Origin: Dimorphilus gyrociliatus
Lineage: Eukaryota; Annelida; Polychaeta; Dinophilidae
NCBI GenBank assembly: GCA_904063045.1
Contig: CAJFCJ010000002.1
Span: 3,033,891-3,097,890, forward strand
Direction: 5' to 3'
DNA length: 64,000 nt
Below the pieces are notes generated by a model, which saw nothing but the letters and a program-made list of their open reading frames with translations, was not told where the DNA came from and searched no databases. Both the position numbers and the translations under genes were made by a program. Of this stretch, positions 12,313 through 25,351 are shown one piece after another (position 1 is the first letter of the stretch; every line of letters starts with the position of its first letter).

Positions 12313-15300
12313 ACTAAAAGTATATTCATATATAGTTTTTACTTATGTATTCAGTACTGTCGACTGATTAGGTTTTTTTTTACGTAGGTGGAAATATTTA
12401 GTTAAAAGCTGTGCTTAAAAAATTCAAGATCTGTAGAAATACTAATAAATAATACCGTAGTCTTTTCTTCTCATTTCCCTTAAATACATTTTTTAAGTGT
12501 TTTCTGATCATAAACCTTTTTGCCTATTTACCTCTTCTCTTTCTTAGTTTAGGATTATTTTATTCAATTTTTATATATTTAAATATGTATCTTCTATTTA
12601 GATATGCAAATGAATTTTTTACATTGTTTGTCAATGTAATGATGTAATAAATTTTATAATGGCGAGCAGGAGGGGGAGGGAGCTGTTTATGGCAAAAAGA
12701 TATCTTTCTCTAAGATCTTTCAGGGGGCAGTGAAGGTGGGATTAAAGACCTTTGGGAAATTGCTGGGGTCGGGCGGTTTGAAAGGACATTTCGTAATATT
12801 TATGGGTCACCCATATATTTGCTTTATATTGCAAATTAACGAGATCTTCAATGCCGCGCCCTGAATCATTGGCCTAATAATGTCTGGATTTACAATGAGA
12901 AAAGTCTCTCATTTCTCACTATTGATAAAAGTCTATAATAAATATGTATACAGTGGAATATGTTACGCAGTAAGTATCAAGACTAAAGATTTAATAATTT
13001 ACAACATTTTCATATTAGGATAGACATAAAGTAGGTTGAACAAACGTATTTTAATGAGAATAAACATATTAATTATTACTATCATTATTTGATATTGCCA
13101 ATGGTATGCGCAAATTTCCTTTTTTACTAGCATTTATCTCCAGTAAGAAAAGAAGAAAGGTAAGCGCTGGCTTGTTTCAAACAAGGTAAATGATACCGTA
13201 TGGTAATCATCGGTTTCTAACAAACAAAATTCTTTTAAACAAAAAAAAATAACAAACTACGATTGGAATGCGATTGTTTTCCGTAGAATGACGTTTGTGA
13301 AATGTTTTCACCTCTATAATTTCGGCAACTATTCCTTAAAAAACCGCCTCAATTTTTCTTTCCTACACGCCTCCACTTACACCCACTCGCCCACCCCATT
13401 CACTATCCAATACGCCAGTAATTTTCGAGAGAGTGAGAGAGAGAAACGACTATTATTAGCAATTCCTTTATTTAAGGAACTGAGGTGGTAGGTGAGCGGA
13501 TAGACAGAAGGAAAGAGAAGAGGAGAGTATGTTTAAGGGAAAGAGGGAATTGTATACAAATTTCAAATTCTGGCAAAAAAGAAACCGCGGCGTCCACGCG
13601 CTTTCAGGAACGCGCATTAAAATTTCCATTTTCCCTCTATAGAAATCAAGTATAAATAAGAAAAAGTTTAGTTTTACCTTTGATTTCTTTTGTTCAGCCC
13701 TTTGGGACGGTGAGTGAATTTTACTATGTTTGCGTAACGACGATGGATCAGTGTAGCGTTTATTACATCCAGGTATTGAACAAACATAAGGTTTCTGAAA
13801 ATAAAAAGAAAAAAGCAGCTGTTTTAATATATTCAATACATAAAGTACATTATTCTAGTTTACACGTAAAATTCGTATAACTTTTAAAGGGTTATGATTA
13901 AATATATAGGCTTAACAGATCCACACACAAAACTACAGGCCTGACAATCGTAAACACACTAGTTTGAATAGTTTTTACACTTTGTCAATGTTGTTTGACT
14001 TGAGAAATGTTTATTTCAAGTAATGTAGCCAATTTATTCCAGTTTTTTTTTTAAAAAAAAATAGTCTTCTCTTTTCTTTTCTTTTTTTTTTACATATAGT
14101 TTAACATATCCTTCTTGTTCAAAGAATTTGTTTTTATAGCTTATACGTTATACTAATATTATAGTGTGAAAATAAAGGAAAAGTTTTAACCTTGACAAAA
14201 TTTCGATAGCTTGCTAATTAGAATCGGTATATGTACTGTATATACATCACTGTATATATATACATTGTTTATATAGAAATATAGAAAAAACAGAAGGGAA
14301 ATTGATATAGAAACGCTAGAAAAAATTCTTAGAATACTTAGTAGTTTAGATACTATTCTGCTTATAGTAACCGATATCATTTACCAAACAAATATCAATA
14401 AGAATTACTTATTTTTTTCACATTAAAAAAAGATAATTTATTCTACTGGGCTCGGTGGATTATAGCGATTAATTTTCTTACTAAGAAATTGGCCTCATTC
14501 GGATTAAGTTAACAATAGTAAGCTTTTACCCGTTTGTAATTGTAGCCGATATATGACGCATTTTTAACCGTTTACTAATAATAACAGTTCTTTTTTACCT
14601 CTAAAAGTACTAACTAATTATATTAGCATAAAAAGTGTTATTTAACAGCTATTAGTATAACCAATTCGAAAGAAAAGTAAAGAGGCTCTGTGACGTACGA
14701 AACGTGATTTAACCTTGAAGCAAAGTCAATAAAATCGATACATGTTTTATATACAAAGTATACAGAATGCATTGAACTCATGAATAGTTTAACTTGGAAG
14801 AAAAGATATTTAGATTAATATTGTTATAAATACATTTGTGCATATATAAACATACAGTATATTTATTAATACATAAATATAAAAAATGTAAGCCTATAAG
14901 ACAAAATAGAACTCCCTTATTTTCTGATTGATCGGAACGTTTGAACACGAAAATCATTTATAAAAGAAATTAAAGAAAAGTTGATGAGAAAAGATAAAAG
15001 TAGAAAATCTAATTTAGATTTGATGTTTTTTAAACAGTTTTTTTTAAATATATAAAGAAAAAGTGTACGAACCGTATCCAAATGCGTTCTTTGATGCTTC
15101 GCTCTATCTGAACTATTGCTGAACGCTTTGGGACAACCAGCATGTTGGCATAAGTAAGGTCTCTCTCCAGTATGAGAACGTAAATGTATCTTTAAATTTT
15201 CCAATCTGGAAAAGGCTTTATCACATCCTTCGAACTGTTTATGGGAAAAATTTTCAAATATAATTCTTATCCTCAAATCGAACTTTTTCAACAATCTTAT

Positions 15301-18020
15301 TTAGTTATTAAGTAGGCCATTATCTGCACTTTATAAATATGCCCTATTCAAAAATATACTGATCAATATTGGCGAGAGCAAAACGATAATAATTCATACC
15401 GGGCGGTGAGATCAAAAGCAAATGAACATTGTTAAAACGACATAAAAGAGTTAAAGTATATTCGAGCTAATAAACTACAACAGGAAACCGAAGGGTGTCG
15501 ATGCAATTGAACTACTTTATGCTCTTGGAATGCTAAGTTGAAATTAGTGATATTATTCAATAAAATACAATAAATAACAGTATTCTTAATGTCTCTTATT
15601 ATAGAAAAAGTACTAAATGGCGTAAAATAGTATCTTTTGCATATCTTTATTTTCAAAATCGTATACAAAGCGGCATCGTTTGAAGAAGAAGGGTTTAAAA
15701 AGAAAACCCACCTATTATTTATATATATATATATATATACTTTCTATAAATAAATACTAGTACGTTATATAATATTTAATATTATTATAATATCCTATTG
15801 TTTTATATAATAAATAAACTTTTTTCCTTCAAATCTCTTCGCATTTATGTTTTCTTTTCTTTTTTTTTTAATTAATAGGCTTACAGCTATGGAATTTCAA
15901 CCTCGATTTTACAATTGATTAACTTTATTGCTTTATTATCTCACTTTTCTGTGATTGTATTAATAAAAAAAATGTAGTAGAGTTCAGAATGAAATATACT
16001 CGACAATATTTTTCGTACTATTGTCTTCATTAATACTATTGGCTGATAAACTTTATATATATATATATATATATATTCAATATACTGTAATATATTGATT
16101 TATTGATAGATTTCATTATACCTAGGGAATTATATTAAAAGTACATGTTGCCTATTACTTATTCTTTCGAACGCAAAAGTTCCAATGCTGGTCATCAATT
16201 TCACTCAGTTGGAAGTTGAATTTTTATTTATTATATAGGACTAGTTGTAACGGCTTTTTAAAAACGTATTTTTTCCTATAAAAGAATTGTACAGCTATTA
16301 GATTAAATGCCATAAAAAGAGCTGTTATTTACTAAATTTACAATAATTGAAAAGTAATTTGTTAAATATTGATCAAATTGTAGATTTACAAATAATTTAA
16401 TAAATAAAGAGTAGTTTTTCCGGTAATGAAAAATAACAACCTTGCAAATATGATTTATTAGTTTGTAAATCTATTTCATTTTTTCTACTTATCTAAATAT
16501 CGATTTTATTGATCTGGTATAGATCTTTTATAATACTTTAATCGTGTAGAATATAAGAGTGTCGTGTCATCAATTACATAATGGATATTAGGCTAAGTAA
16601 AATAAGAAATAATTTAGATGTAGAACTATATCTATATGTAATCAAATTTTTGAAAAATTATCTTCCTGAATTTGATTAAAATGATCGATTTTTAAAGAAT
16701 GCGTGTTGCGAAAAAAAGAGAAAAAACAGCCTGTAAAATTGGTTAAAATTAAATAGATTATATAGGCTGTACATGTACAATAGATATAGGCGCTCTTGTA
16801 AAAAGTTTTATGTAAAGTATGTACGGAAATGAAATGATATATAGGAAAAACTTACAGTGCACTTGTTAGGCTTTTCACCAGAATGAGTTCGCATATGAAT
16901 CAGTAATTTATAACGTGCGTTGAACGGTTTTTGCCTCCTGGGACAACCTTTCCAAAAGCAGGTGAAATCCTCCCCCTTCCTTTGGTCTATATGATTTTTC
17001 TCGATATGTCTGACCAATTCTTCCCTTTCACCAAACTCTTTATCGCAATCTATCCATTCGCAATCGAACTTTTCAGTTTTACCTAATTCTTCCAAATTCC
17101 AATTGGATTTAACCACAATCGTATTAGATTGAACGCTCTCCGGTGGGTAAAACGACTGTCTACTTTCAGCGCTTGATAAACTATTCCTTGCCGACAAATG
17201 ACCGAATTCGGCCGAGGGCGTTGACGAGCTCGAGGCTCTTAAAGATTTCGGAGAAAAACGTATTAAAGCATTCAGATCAACTCCTTCAGTTGTGGGCGAT
17301 AACGATAAGGGACGCTTATTCGTTTTAGCTGAATAATCAGTTAGACGACTGGAACAACGGGATCCCGTAAATTCTACAACGGAAGGAAGTTTATTAGGTA
17401 GCCATGGGTCCTTTGGGGATTCGTAAGAAAGAGATGACCCTGTAAAAAAGTAGAAGATTGAGCATAAAATGAAAGAAAAGCGATATTATTTAATTATTCT
17501 AAGGATGATTGAAAAACTTAATTGTATAATTATTTAAGGTATGAAGTAAATAATTTATAGTGGCTTGATTTGATTAAAGAATTATGCCTAATTCAAATAC
17601 ATTTCATTCTCCTCCATTATTATTTTTCTGCAATTCTTTAATATTTCTTCGTATAGTTTTTTGAATATACTGTATATATATATATAAAACAGTATCCGAT
17701 TGATTATTACGACTACAAAGCAGTGAAATATAGTGCGCATTTAGTTTTATATGAGATATACTTTGGAATTTAGAAGTTTAATTAGAAAAACGAGAGATTA
17801 TAAAGATAATACGATGTTCTATACGTTCAACAGTACTTGTCTTTGAAAATATAAAATGTAATCCTTTCTTCCTTTCTTAATAACAAAAGCAAGAGGGAAA
17901 AAAAAGCTTAATTAATTTGTATGAGTCATTCATAAGATATTTCTACTAATTTTTCCTTAACAAAAATACCTAAATAAACCATAGAAAATTGGTAAAATAG
18001 ATAAAATAAGTTCGTGTTAC

Positions 18021-18054
<34 letters not shown>

Positions 18055-21000
18055 CTATTTAAATTATTTGAAAAGTATGCTTGTACAACCACTTTCTTTT
18101 TTGTAATAGTTATTTTTATTTACTCTATTTGTAAATAAAAATTTGTAATAATAAATAAATATAAACATCTTTAATAGTTTTTTGATCCTTTTATATTTAG
18201 GTTAAATCACTAATTTTTATTTTATTTTTTAATTATTTTTTTTTTTTTAAAAAAAAGAAGCTTACCATTTTGATAGAGAGGCGGCATACGAGGCACACTA
18301 CAGGAATTTTTCGCCATTGAAGTCTCCGATTCTGTCAGATATTCTAATTTCGGTACACCATTTTTTGGTCGTCTTTTTGCATGTCTTGGTGTTGAGTTTT
18401 GACTCATTCTATGGGAAAAATATTCCTTATCGGTTAAGATTGATTTTAAACAGCAATAAAAATTTGTCTATTGATGACGTCATGCGTTATCGCTTTTATC
18501 TCACTGTAACGATTTATCGCCAATAATATAAATGAATATATTCTCGGATATACTGCACACAAACATATATATATATATAATACAATAATAATATAATATA
18601 AAACAATATATATATATATATATATATACTGTATATATTCATTCATTCATATATTCTCTTAAGATATTCAACTATTTACATTCACATAAATGTATAAGTT
18701 GAAAATTGTAAACATTACGATAATTTTCTCTCTCTACTCTTTTATTACGCCGTACTCCATTCAATATGAGAGTTACATAGCCGAGAGTGTTCAGTTTTCT
18801 TAAAACATTCATGGGATTAGTTCATTAATCGATGACCTACTTGCTCGATCTCTATAGACTATGCTGATCGACAGCTTTAGAAAAGGTCAAGGTAAACAAA
18901 ACGAGCAATTCAAGAAAAATCTTTAAGTAAAAGCGCAATTTCATATTGATTTCCAAATATAGGCCTGAAAATGAAAAAATTATGGAAATATTTTTTACCT
19001 TTTACTTTTTTAATGTCAGTTTGAAAATTTTTAATCCATTCTCCTAACTAAGGTTCAACATGGTTTATCACTCGATAATCCAATCGAAAGATTAAAAGAA
19101 AATGTTCAATAACGGAATCTGTTACCTCATTGTGGTTGGGCCGATAGACGTAATAAATTTGCCTCAAGGTAAAACTTCAACCCCAGGGAATAATTAATCA
19201 AAGTATGGCACAAACATTATTGCATTGATCAATGAGGGACATATTTTAAAATTTGTCTCTTATTTCTTTAAATTGTTTTCTTCATAAACGAAGAGAGTAT
19301 TGCGATTAAAGATAAAAAACCTACCGCATTTGCCATAGCAACTTTGGACGCTGACCAGCAGATGGCGTTTGCACAAAGAACTTTTTTGATAAATTTTAAA
19401 TTAAACACGTAAAAATTCCTTTTTAGACATTTAAAGAACGGAAAATGTCTAGAAAATAAATATATCACGTCGCTAATAAGGCGTAGAAAAAGGGGCAAAG
19501 GCCGAAAGCGGCAAAGCTTCTGTGATCACTATCCTCTTCATCATCTCAACTTCAAGCGTCATTAACTATCAACAATTGGGCAAGGTTTTCACTTATTCGT
19601 TTCCGAAGTTTGAATAAAAATAAGCCTATATCTTTCTTCAGTTTTCAAATTTACAGATTCCGTTTGATTGAACAAAATAATTATGAAAAGTATACGAATG
19701 ATTATCAATTTCTTGCTTGTTTTCTTTAAGAAAAAACAGTTTTTTTTCTTTTTTTTCTTAAAGTATATTTATAGAACGTGGGAATGCGGAGGATTTGTGA
19801 TTAATTGAGCATGATGAGATGGGCAGTTGGGTATAATGTATTTATGGCGTTTTTAGTGTCCAACACTTAACGCCCGTCACAAAAAGTTGATAGAATTACC
19901 ATTTTTTTTTTTACAATATCTAAATTATTACCAAGAATATTGTCTTTATCAAGTGCTTCTTCTTATTCTCTTGAGGAATAGCAAGATATTTAATCCTGTT
20001 ATTTTTATATTGGAAATTCAAAAATATATAAAAGAAAATAATTAATTTTAAAATATTTCCTTTTCACATAGGCTTCTCCCTTGAGAACGAGAAACAGAGC
20101 TGGAGAGTGGGGGGGAGTTAGAAAAGGAAGAGAGAGAGAGAAAAAAAAGAAAGAGAGAGGGGGGAGAGGTAGAGAGGTGTGGCCTATTTCTCATAGATCA
20201 CTTGAACGAGTTCGTTGTCGTAAATTTGATGAATAACCTTTCAAATTTGAACTTTCTTTCATTTATGTACCCCACCATATGCATATACAATTATCTCACT
20301 TCCTGCAATAGGGCATAATTTTTCCAAAAGAAATCAATTTTCTCACTTTATCATCATCTTTTCTCAACTAATTACGTTTAATTGCATTTAAGGTAACGAA
20401 AAAATTGTTTATTATAACAACCTTTCATACTGTTGAAATGGCGTATTTTCAACTTATTCCCTACTTTTTTATATTTAATATGTTTTTAAATTTGTCCATA
20501 TTGCCTCTTTTTGTTAGTTAGAAAGAAAACGCTTTAGAAAGTAACTAATCACTCTTAAAATCAACCAGAAATCGAGGTCATAACGGCATAACCCTGTTTG
20601 AATACGGAAACAGTGATTATCATAATTTCGAGCATCTGACACAAAAAACGCCGTCAGCATTCTGACCCAGTTTTTTCGTGACGTCGCTTTTTTTTGTTCA
20701 TGATGTATTGTTCCCATTCGAAAAGCAGGAAAAGTTACAAAAGAAAATTATTATTATATTAAATAATGAGAAAACAAAAACTTTTGCTTAAAGAAAAGAA
20801 GAGAAGTATGGAAGATTAATTTATTTAAATTGAATTCGAGATTTTTGCTGCCCTAGAATTGTTTCTAGGAGAAAGACAAAAACAAATTGAACGAATTCAA
20901 CAATAACAACAATAGCAATAAAAAGATATAGATTAATTTAAATATTATTAATAATGAACCTATTAAATTAAGTAATTTTCTGGATTTTGGTTTATTTTTT

Positions 21001-21472
21001 GAAAGAATATAAATGAAGTTTATAAAACATATCAAAACAACTTATCAAACGTTTTTAAGATTAGTTCTTTGATCACCTTTAATTTAAAACACGCATGTGA
21101 TTTTCATGAAAAAGAAACGAAATTGTAGCACGCGAGAAGCCAATCGGTTCTTAGCTCGTTGTACACTGAATAGATTGACCAAACTGACCATTATATTGGT
21201 CAATGATCTGATTATGCGGTCAGAGATAGTTATCAAAAAAATTTTTCTAATGGAAATTTAATTACTATCTAACGTCTGCTATCGAATAGTTTTAAAAAAT
21301 TTAAATAACTTAATTCTACATACGGATAGTTGGTCTTCTTCCAATGATAATCCTCTGGATCGGAGATATAATCCTTTCTAAATCGCTTTGTATTGTCAAC
21401 AATCTCCTCCGATTTCCTTTTAGACGGTCTTACAACGCAGTAACAGGACACCTCCAATTCGAACGGATCCAT
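10047..21472 (-). CDS. GLIS: GLIS-family Kruppel-like zinc-finger transcription factor
   Basis: A GLIS1/GLIS3-type transcription factor with five C2H2 fingers. Eight coding exons join in frame: 21324-21472, 18266-18408, 16856-17439, 15073-15234, 13678-13794, 11733-11920, 10284-10710 and 10047-10199. The start is [20 protein letters not shown]. The N-terminal region has [19 protein letters not shown], matching a conserved GLIS3 motif. Finger 1 is CEWIDC...[11 protein letters not shown]. Fingers 2-5 carry [60 protein letters not shown] and [20 protein letters not shown]. The C-terminus is Gln/Pro-rich and ends LETGIYYS. Joining exon 1 to exon 2 needs the GTATGT donor at 21323, which keeps the frame. 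Introns of 1-3 kb are far longer than in neighbouring genes, as expected for a developmental regulator. GLIS1 and GLIS3 cannot be told apart. Confidence 0.93.
12272..12308. repeat. TA dinucleotide microsatellite
   Basis: An uninterrupted TA repeat of about 18 units within a GLIS intron. Similar shorter tracts occur at about 15720-15740, 16055-16076, 18600-18628, 34118-34141, 36506-36530, 38210-38224 and 39765-39800. Confidence 0.85.
12655..12905. promoter_or_regulatory. candidate intronic enhancer or conserved non-coding element
   Basis: About 250 bp of complex, non-repetitive, GC-richer sequence inside a long AT-rich GLIS intron. It has no long open frame on either strand. It contains the palindrome TGGGTCACCCA (about 12803-12813), two TTTATGG motifs, and the dense string GGTCGGGCGG. 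Composition and position suggest regulatory DNA. Function is inferred only. Confidence 0.4.
17440..18265 (-). other. GLIS intron 2, AT-rich with a CT repeat
   Basis: The intron contains TATATAT runs near 17675-17690 and an uninterrupted CT dinucleotide repeat at about 18030-18054. No coding signal was seen. Confidence 0.5.
18030..18054. repeat. CT dinucleotide microsatellite
   Basis: About twelve CT units in GLIS intron 2. It is an ordinary simple repeat with no clear function. Confidence 0.8.
18409..21323 (-). other. GLIS intron 1 (2.9 kb)
   Basis: The largest intron in the window. It has TA tracts at about 18565-18640, an A/G-rich low-complexity stretch at about 20095-20180, and a compositionally complex block at about 19775-19885. 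Regulatory elements are plausible, as first introns of developmental regulators often hold them. No exon is supported within it. Confidence 0.55.
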
Positions 21473-23705
21473 CTTTTAAAATAAACTTTAATTAAGGTCG
21501 AGTGGTGAAGCGCTGCAAAAGTTTACGCGCCAGACGACTAGAATAGCTAAAATAAAACATCAATCAACTATCAAAGATTCCGACGTGTACAAAGGGCTCA
21601 TATTTCACGCCGTAAACAGTCCGACTTCACTACTAACCGACAACGGGTCGATCGAGCACGGTGGAAGGCGGAGCATAAATTTTTACGGCCGATTGAACTA
21701 TCCAATGACGCCAAAGATGCTGATCACGTGACATGTGGCAGTTCGCGTTTCGAGTGTCGGTAGTGGATTGATGACTTTTTCACTGATGCAGTTCGATGGG
21801 CGTTAATAATATTTACGTTTTATAGAAGAGTCGAGTGCCTTCATACAAGGAATGCTAAGTCAAAACATAAAATTTAAGATATTTCCAATTAAAACACAAC
21901 TAGGAAATGATTAAGAATGATGGTTTTACAGAAATATTCCATTATGCAAATTACACTTTTAATTGTTTTGTATGGAAAATACCTATTGATTCAAATTAAA
22001 TTTCCAACTTACTAATCAACCCGAGAACTTGTAAAGTTGAAAAAGAAAAGTAGAAAAGGTTAAGAAGACATGACTTTTTTCCTTCGGGTTACAAGCTAAA
22101 ATAAAAAAGATTATATCAATAGAGGAAAATGTGTAAATATCAAATGGAAAATCGTGTTTTTTAATAGTTTACTGACACTTTAAATTATCTAACTACACTT
22201 CATAGGAAACGGTTTTTTTGTATTTATGAAAACAGGGCAAAAGAAGTTTTTGATACTCTTGTTGAAAATAGATTGTATACTTTTAACAATGAACTATTGA
22301 TATTCTTTAGTGTAATATTTTTAGAGCGAAAAATGAGTATCTTAAAAAAGTCAAATTAAAAATTCGATGCGGAATCTTCTTCTCTATTCAAAACTACGTA
22401 AAAGTAGTAATCGAGCAGATGAAAAAGGTTGGAACTATTTGGACAGGAAAATAACATGTTATTTAAATAGAATGCGATTAGAAAAGGCGACATGACTCGG
22501 ACTATCACTAGGAACTCGCCGAATACAATAAATAAGTTTAGAGGTCAATCTTACGAGCCATTTAATGCTACATGATGTATTACTTGTGTCATGCAATATT
22601 CTTTGATCGAGTTATGCTTGATTTCTATAACAATTCCTTAAAGAATAAAAAATAAAATACTCCAATAATTGTTATAGAGTATAAAAGTTTAAAAAAAAAA
22701 AGAATGAAAAAAATCGAAAGGGTTACGACTTTTACGGAAGTGACGCCTATATTTTGTATATAAAAAACGAAATATGGAAGGTAGATAATTTTAACGCTCA
22801 CGACCTGCCAAAGCCACCTGCTTACACCCCCTTTGATCAGGCGCCCAGTAATTTGCATACATCGTTTTTATAGAGCCATTACAATAAGCTTTCAGCAAGT
22901 CCCGTTCGGTTTTTAGGTTTTTAAGTGGGTATAAACGTATACAATTTGCTTGACGGCGATTGAAAACTTGAATTTCGATATTATTTAAAAACGCTATCGT
23001 TTTTAAATTTTATAAATATCTTTTGATCTCAGTATTCTGTAAAAGTCTTATTTTTCTTCTTTCTTTCCATTTCAATAATATATCCTTTTCACCAAGCTAG
23101 AAAGTCTATTTCAAAAAACGAAGCCTTCTTCATCTATCATTAGATCATCCCAGTTCTATTTAAATATACAAAATACTTTTACAATTGTTGTCATTCCGCA
23201 TATGGATCAATTTTTTATACCTGCTTTGATAAAATTTGATTGTTCCTTTTTTTAAAGATATCATTCAGATGCCCTTCATAATTATTTATATAAATCGTTG
23301 GTTATTTTTTGATTGACTATATAAGAAACTTATCTAACCAATAATTATACGCAATAAAATATAAGAACGCTTATTTCATTCATTTATTGTACTAGTCATA
23401 AGATTTATTGCTTCGATTTCGTTCCTCATCTATATCTTTCTTAAGATGTCAAAAAAACAAAATTAAAAAAAAAGTACTTAAATTTAAGATATCTCTTCGT
23501 TGAATCTTGCGTCTGTTAAGGAAAGATATATATTCTAATATATAGGGTATGATAATATATTACGACTTAAGAGGGTTAAAATTATACGGGATTTTCGATA
23601 CTGTAACAAAGTAGAGAGCACAACGATACTTGTAATTTTGTGCCGCCTGTTAAAAAATAGGGGCTATATTTCTCATTCAACCTAAATTCACAATTATTCA
23701 GTTTC

Positions 23706-23765
23706 TCTATCTATCTATCTATCTATCTATCTTTTCCTCCTTCTCTCTCTCTCTCTCTCTCTCTT
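23706..23765. repeat. TCTA tetranucleotide repeat followed by CT repeat
   Basis: About six copies of TCTA are followed, after a short C/T-rich spacer, by about ten CT units. This is an ordinary compound microsatellite. Confidence 0.8.
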
Positions 23766-24432
23766 CCTTTTTTTCTTTATACGTATAATATGCAGTTTAT
23801 AAATATAATAGAAAATTTATATCAATTATGATAAAATTCCTCCCTTTCTTCCTTTCTTTCCCTATATTAATTATTCTTTAGAGTTTGAACAAACATTCGA
23901 TTATTTGTAATGTTACGGTCAGAACATACCAGATAAGCATCTCTCAAATGCTATATAAAAAAAATTATAATGGCCCTACGTGGTGTATGGCTCCTACGAG
24001 TTGAGGTATAGCTCACCCTTTTTTTATTTGATCTTTGATAATAGCACTTAAACTCCTAACAGTTACCTATACAATGGCTCCATCTTTCGGATTTCGGAAA
24101 GAAATGTGATTTTTCTCTCCCGCCTCGCCCTTTCCTTATCCCCTTCAACAGGAAGTTAAGACATAACGGCGAAAAGAAAGTATGCGATACATATTATTGA
24201 TTTGTTATTGTATCAATTTATTATTTATTTTAAGCTTTTTCAAGCTATTTTGCCCTATGCAAATACATCTATTATAGTTGAACAAGAAAAGAAAAGACAA
24301 CCTGTAATATTTCAACATTTGTGTTAGAAAAGGACGTTTTATTTTTCGTATAAAAATTTTTGTATAGGTTGGCGAAAATGAAACGAGTTGAAATTTATAT
24401 AAAAGAGAGACGGAGTCAGACAGAGAGTAAAA

Positions 24433-24490
24433 GGAGGGGGGGGTGAAGAACGGGGGGGGCGAGGGGAGGGGAGAAGGGGGGTAAGGGGTT
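24433..24490 (+). repeat. G-rich tract with many G-runs, quadruplex-capable
   Basis: Successive runs of four to eight G separated by 1-6 bases on the plus strand, in AT-rich surroundings. It fits the G3+N1-7 pattern many times over, so it could form G-quadruplex structure. The opposite strand reads as C-rich. Confidence 0.7.
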
Positions 24491-25351
24491 GGCATGGAAG
24501 AAAGGAAAAAAGCATAAGATCGTATTACTTGTTTTGTAAATATTAGTTAAAAATAAATTCAATCAAAATATAGTTGAATGTTTTTCACGTTATTCGTATT
24601 TATATTAACAGTAAAAACTTGTAGACCACACATTGCCAATATGATAGAATATCAATCTACGAATACTGTTTTTTATAGAATTTTTCCGCAAAGTTCTCCC
24701 ATATTTCCCTCTCTTCATTTTATTTTAATGTAGTATTCATATATATAAATACACCTTTCAATACTTATTTGATTAGTGTTGATCGTTGATTATTGACAAT
24801 TTGTCAACAAATATTTTTTTACTTTGCTCCATTAATAGTATGTATTCTGCTTATTTGAATAACTTAACAAGTAGGTTGTATTCCTTGCCGTAGGAAAATT
24901 TTAGAGGTCAAATCTTTTTCATTACGTGATCCTTAACTTTGCTAACATCTATCTACAGAATATTGATTACAAGAAAAGAGTCAATAGTTTTCGTATTCTA
25001 TCATTTAAAACGAGAAAATTGTAGTATTTTAAACAAATTCAATAATAAAGTATTGTTATTATACTTTATTGAATTTTATTTTAATATTGTTAATACACTG
25101 TGTTGCGTATAGTGCGATTTTCATTAAGACTTGGATAAAAGATAAATACGAGTACTTAAACAATTCATTCTTCGTTACTGAAAGGCTTTGAAAAGATCAT
25201 TTTGGAAACATTTAGAACCATTTATTTGAAAAAAACCAACAACTTTTTGACTAGTCATACGCATCCTCTTTCATAAGAAAATTAGAAAATTAGAAAATTC
25301 ACTGTATGTAATATTCATAATATTTTGCATAGCATTAGAAGAAAGACGATC

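Larger units (their letters stand above)
11921..13677 (-). other. GLIS intron with a TA tract and a candidate conserved element
   Basis: A 1.76-kb intron between the exon with the fifth finger and the C-terminal region. It holds a (TA)n tract at about 12272-12308 and a block at 12655-12905 that is clearly richer in G and C than its surroundings. The rest is A/T-rich with no supported open frame. Confidence 0.6.
21473..25351. other. 3.9-kb non-coding interval upstream of GLIS
   Basis: The largest gap in an otherwise dense window. Near the GLIS start it is GC-richer, with an E-box TCACGTGA at about 21724-21731, consistent with a promoter. Further out are a TCTA tetranucleotide repeat (about 23706-23732), a CT repeat (about 23744-23764) and a G-run cluster (about 24433-24490). 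A six-frame look gives only low-complexity or unsupported frames. It probably holds GLIS promoter and enhancer DNA and the SFMBT 3' untranslated region. Confidence 0.5.

Noticed and set aside
24205-24495. Minus-strand open frame with Pro/Ser-rich start
   Set aside because: It reads through the G-rich tract and low-complexity DNA, with no homology or splice support.
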